Shown one piece after another: positions 14,638 through 15,028 of a stretch of DNA of 15,028 nucleotides. The stretch is taken from the NCBI GenBank assembly GCA_037384225.1, contig JARROD010000049.1:1-15028 (forward strand). The letters run 5' to 3'. The notes beneath the pieces were generated by a model. That model worked only from the letters and a program-made list of their open reading frames with translations. It was not told the origin of the DNA and made no database searches. A program made the translations under genes and the position numbers. This stretch comes from JARROD01 sp037384225 (lineage in GTDB: Bacteria > Pseudomonadota > Gammaproteobacteria > Pseudomonadales > Cellvibrionaceae). Positions within the stretch are counted from its first letter, which is position 1. Each line of letters begins with the position of its first letter.

Positions 14638-14840
14638 TTTACAGGCCCTTATGATTTCCTTTTTGTTCTTCTTCACCTGCCCTGAGAAAAAACGCTGGAC
14701 ATCCGCATCATTCGTAAGTTGGTCAATCTTCCCTTGTAACTCGTTCTCCGCCTGCTCCGTATTTCTTATCTCGCGCCCCGCTGTCACATACATTTGCATT
14801 TTGCAACTGTATCAAAACCGCGGCTTTGCTTGCACCGCTA

Positions 14841-15020
14841 TATACCCAAAGCGTTTGAGATTTAGGTCTTCAGAGTGCGTCAATTTTTGTTCCCCCTTTT
14901 CTTTTAAGAACAAGGGGAGCGACGACGCCGCGTGGCAGGCCCCACGCAAGGAGGAGCGACGCGGTCAGGGGCAAAAAGGGGCGTACTCTGGAGGCCTAAA
15001 TCTCAAACGCTTTGGGTATA
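14841..15020. mobile_element. Element C, copy 2: MITE-like element, inverted relative to copy 1
   Basis: A 180-bp element with the same perfect 25-bp terminal inverted repeats (14841-14865 and 14996-15020) as the copy at 12262-12425. Read on the minus strand, its interior aligns with copy 1 along its length (conserved blocks ACGCCCCTTTTTG, GCTCCTCCT, GGAACAAAAATTGACGCAC) except for about 16 extra bases around the run of A and C near 14899-14915. The inner hairpin GCGTGG...CCACGC replaces the CATGG...CCATG stem of copy 1. Ends fit a TA target. Non-coding. Confidence 0.85.
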
Positions 15021-15028
15021 ACATGCCG

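Larger units (their letters stand above)
14253..14643. mobile_element. Element A: MITE-like element with 5-bp target duplication, itself interrupted by element B
   Basis: The left end TGTAAAGAAATAAC... (14253-14278) is matched by an inverted right end that is split: 14429-14452 plus CA at 14642-14643. Rejoined, the terminal repeats match at 25 of 26 bases and the element is 202 bp. It is flanked by GGCCC on both sides (14248-14252 and 14644-14648), a likely 5-bp target duplication. Inner sequence also pairs imperfectly (GTTGCTTGAGC with GCTCAAGCGCC), so the whole element can fold into one long hairpin with a repeat-filled loop. No coding capacity and no transposase in the window. Confidence 0.8.
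14245..14799 (-). pseudogene. Small ORF interrupted at its stop codon by element A
   Basis: The frame now runs 14799-14554 on the minus strand (81 codons) starting MQMYVTAGREIRNTEQAENE. If element A and one copy of its GGCCC duplication are removed, the frame instead ends ...KEIIRA and then TAA at 14247-14245, giving 52 residues. The last 29 residues of the present frame (from CKPYRC) are therefore encoded by elements A and B. The protein is charged and helical, perhaps coiled-coil; I do not recognise it. An in-frame stop lies just upstream of the ATG and no ribosome site is visible, so it may itself be the remnant of a larger gene lost when element C copy 2 arrived 42 bp upstream. Confidence 0.4.

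Overview
The window looks like chromosome from a free-living, probably marine gammaproteobacterium. This is inference from gene content: a TonB-dependent receptor beside a TPR-sulfotransferase, a DctPQM-type TRAP transporter, a betaine/choline-type BCCT transporter, and a cNMP/CBS/DUF294 protein paired with a DnaQ-like exonuclease. No rRNA, tRNA or CRISPR array was seen. I cannot name the species.

Layout. (1) 1-2654, plus strand, GC-rich: the C-terminal end of a TonB-dependent receptor, an AT-rich repeat patch, a strong intrinsic terminator, then a TPR-sulfotransferase whose start lies only 24 bp after that terminator. (2) About 2.66-6.27 kb, clearly more AT-rich: a YefM/YoeB-type toxin-antitoxin pair on the minus strand, then on the plus strand a two-gene module of an RLAN/RimK-like ATP-grasp ligase and a GNAT-C39 peptidase fusion. 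The module ends against a 15-codon minus-strand stub with an ideal ribosome binding site, which may be the 5' remnant of a gene cut off at the island edge. (3) 6363-9470, minus strand, GC-rich: TRAP transporter operon in the order dctP, dctQ, dctM. (4) 9582-12203, minus strand: the DUF294 signalling protein followed by an exonuclease whose GTG start lies 6 bp after the upstream stop. (5) 12204-15028: a BCCT transporter bracketed by two inverted copies of a 164-180 bp terminal-inverted-repeat element (here element C). Upstream of the transporter lies a nest of two further small elements: element A, with its own target duplication, has element B inserted in its right terminal repeat.

How the parts fit. 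The receptor and sulfotransferase suggest outer-membrane uptake and sulfation of a peptide or surface polymer. The TRAP and BCCT systems import organic acids and quaternary amines. The ATP-grasp plus GNAT-C39 pair is a predicted amide-bond-forming and peptide-processing system with no defined product, and it is the best candidate here for an incompletely described system. The 12.2-15.0 kb end is a hot spot of small non-autonomous elements, with none of their transposases in the window.
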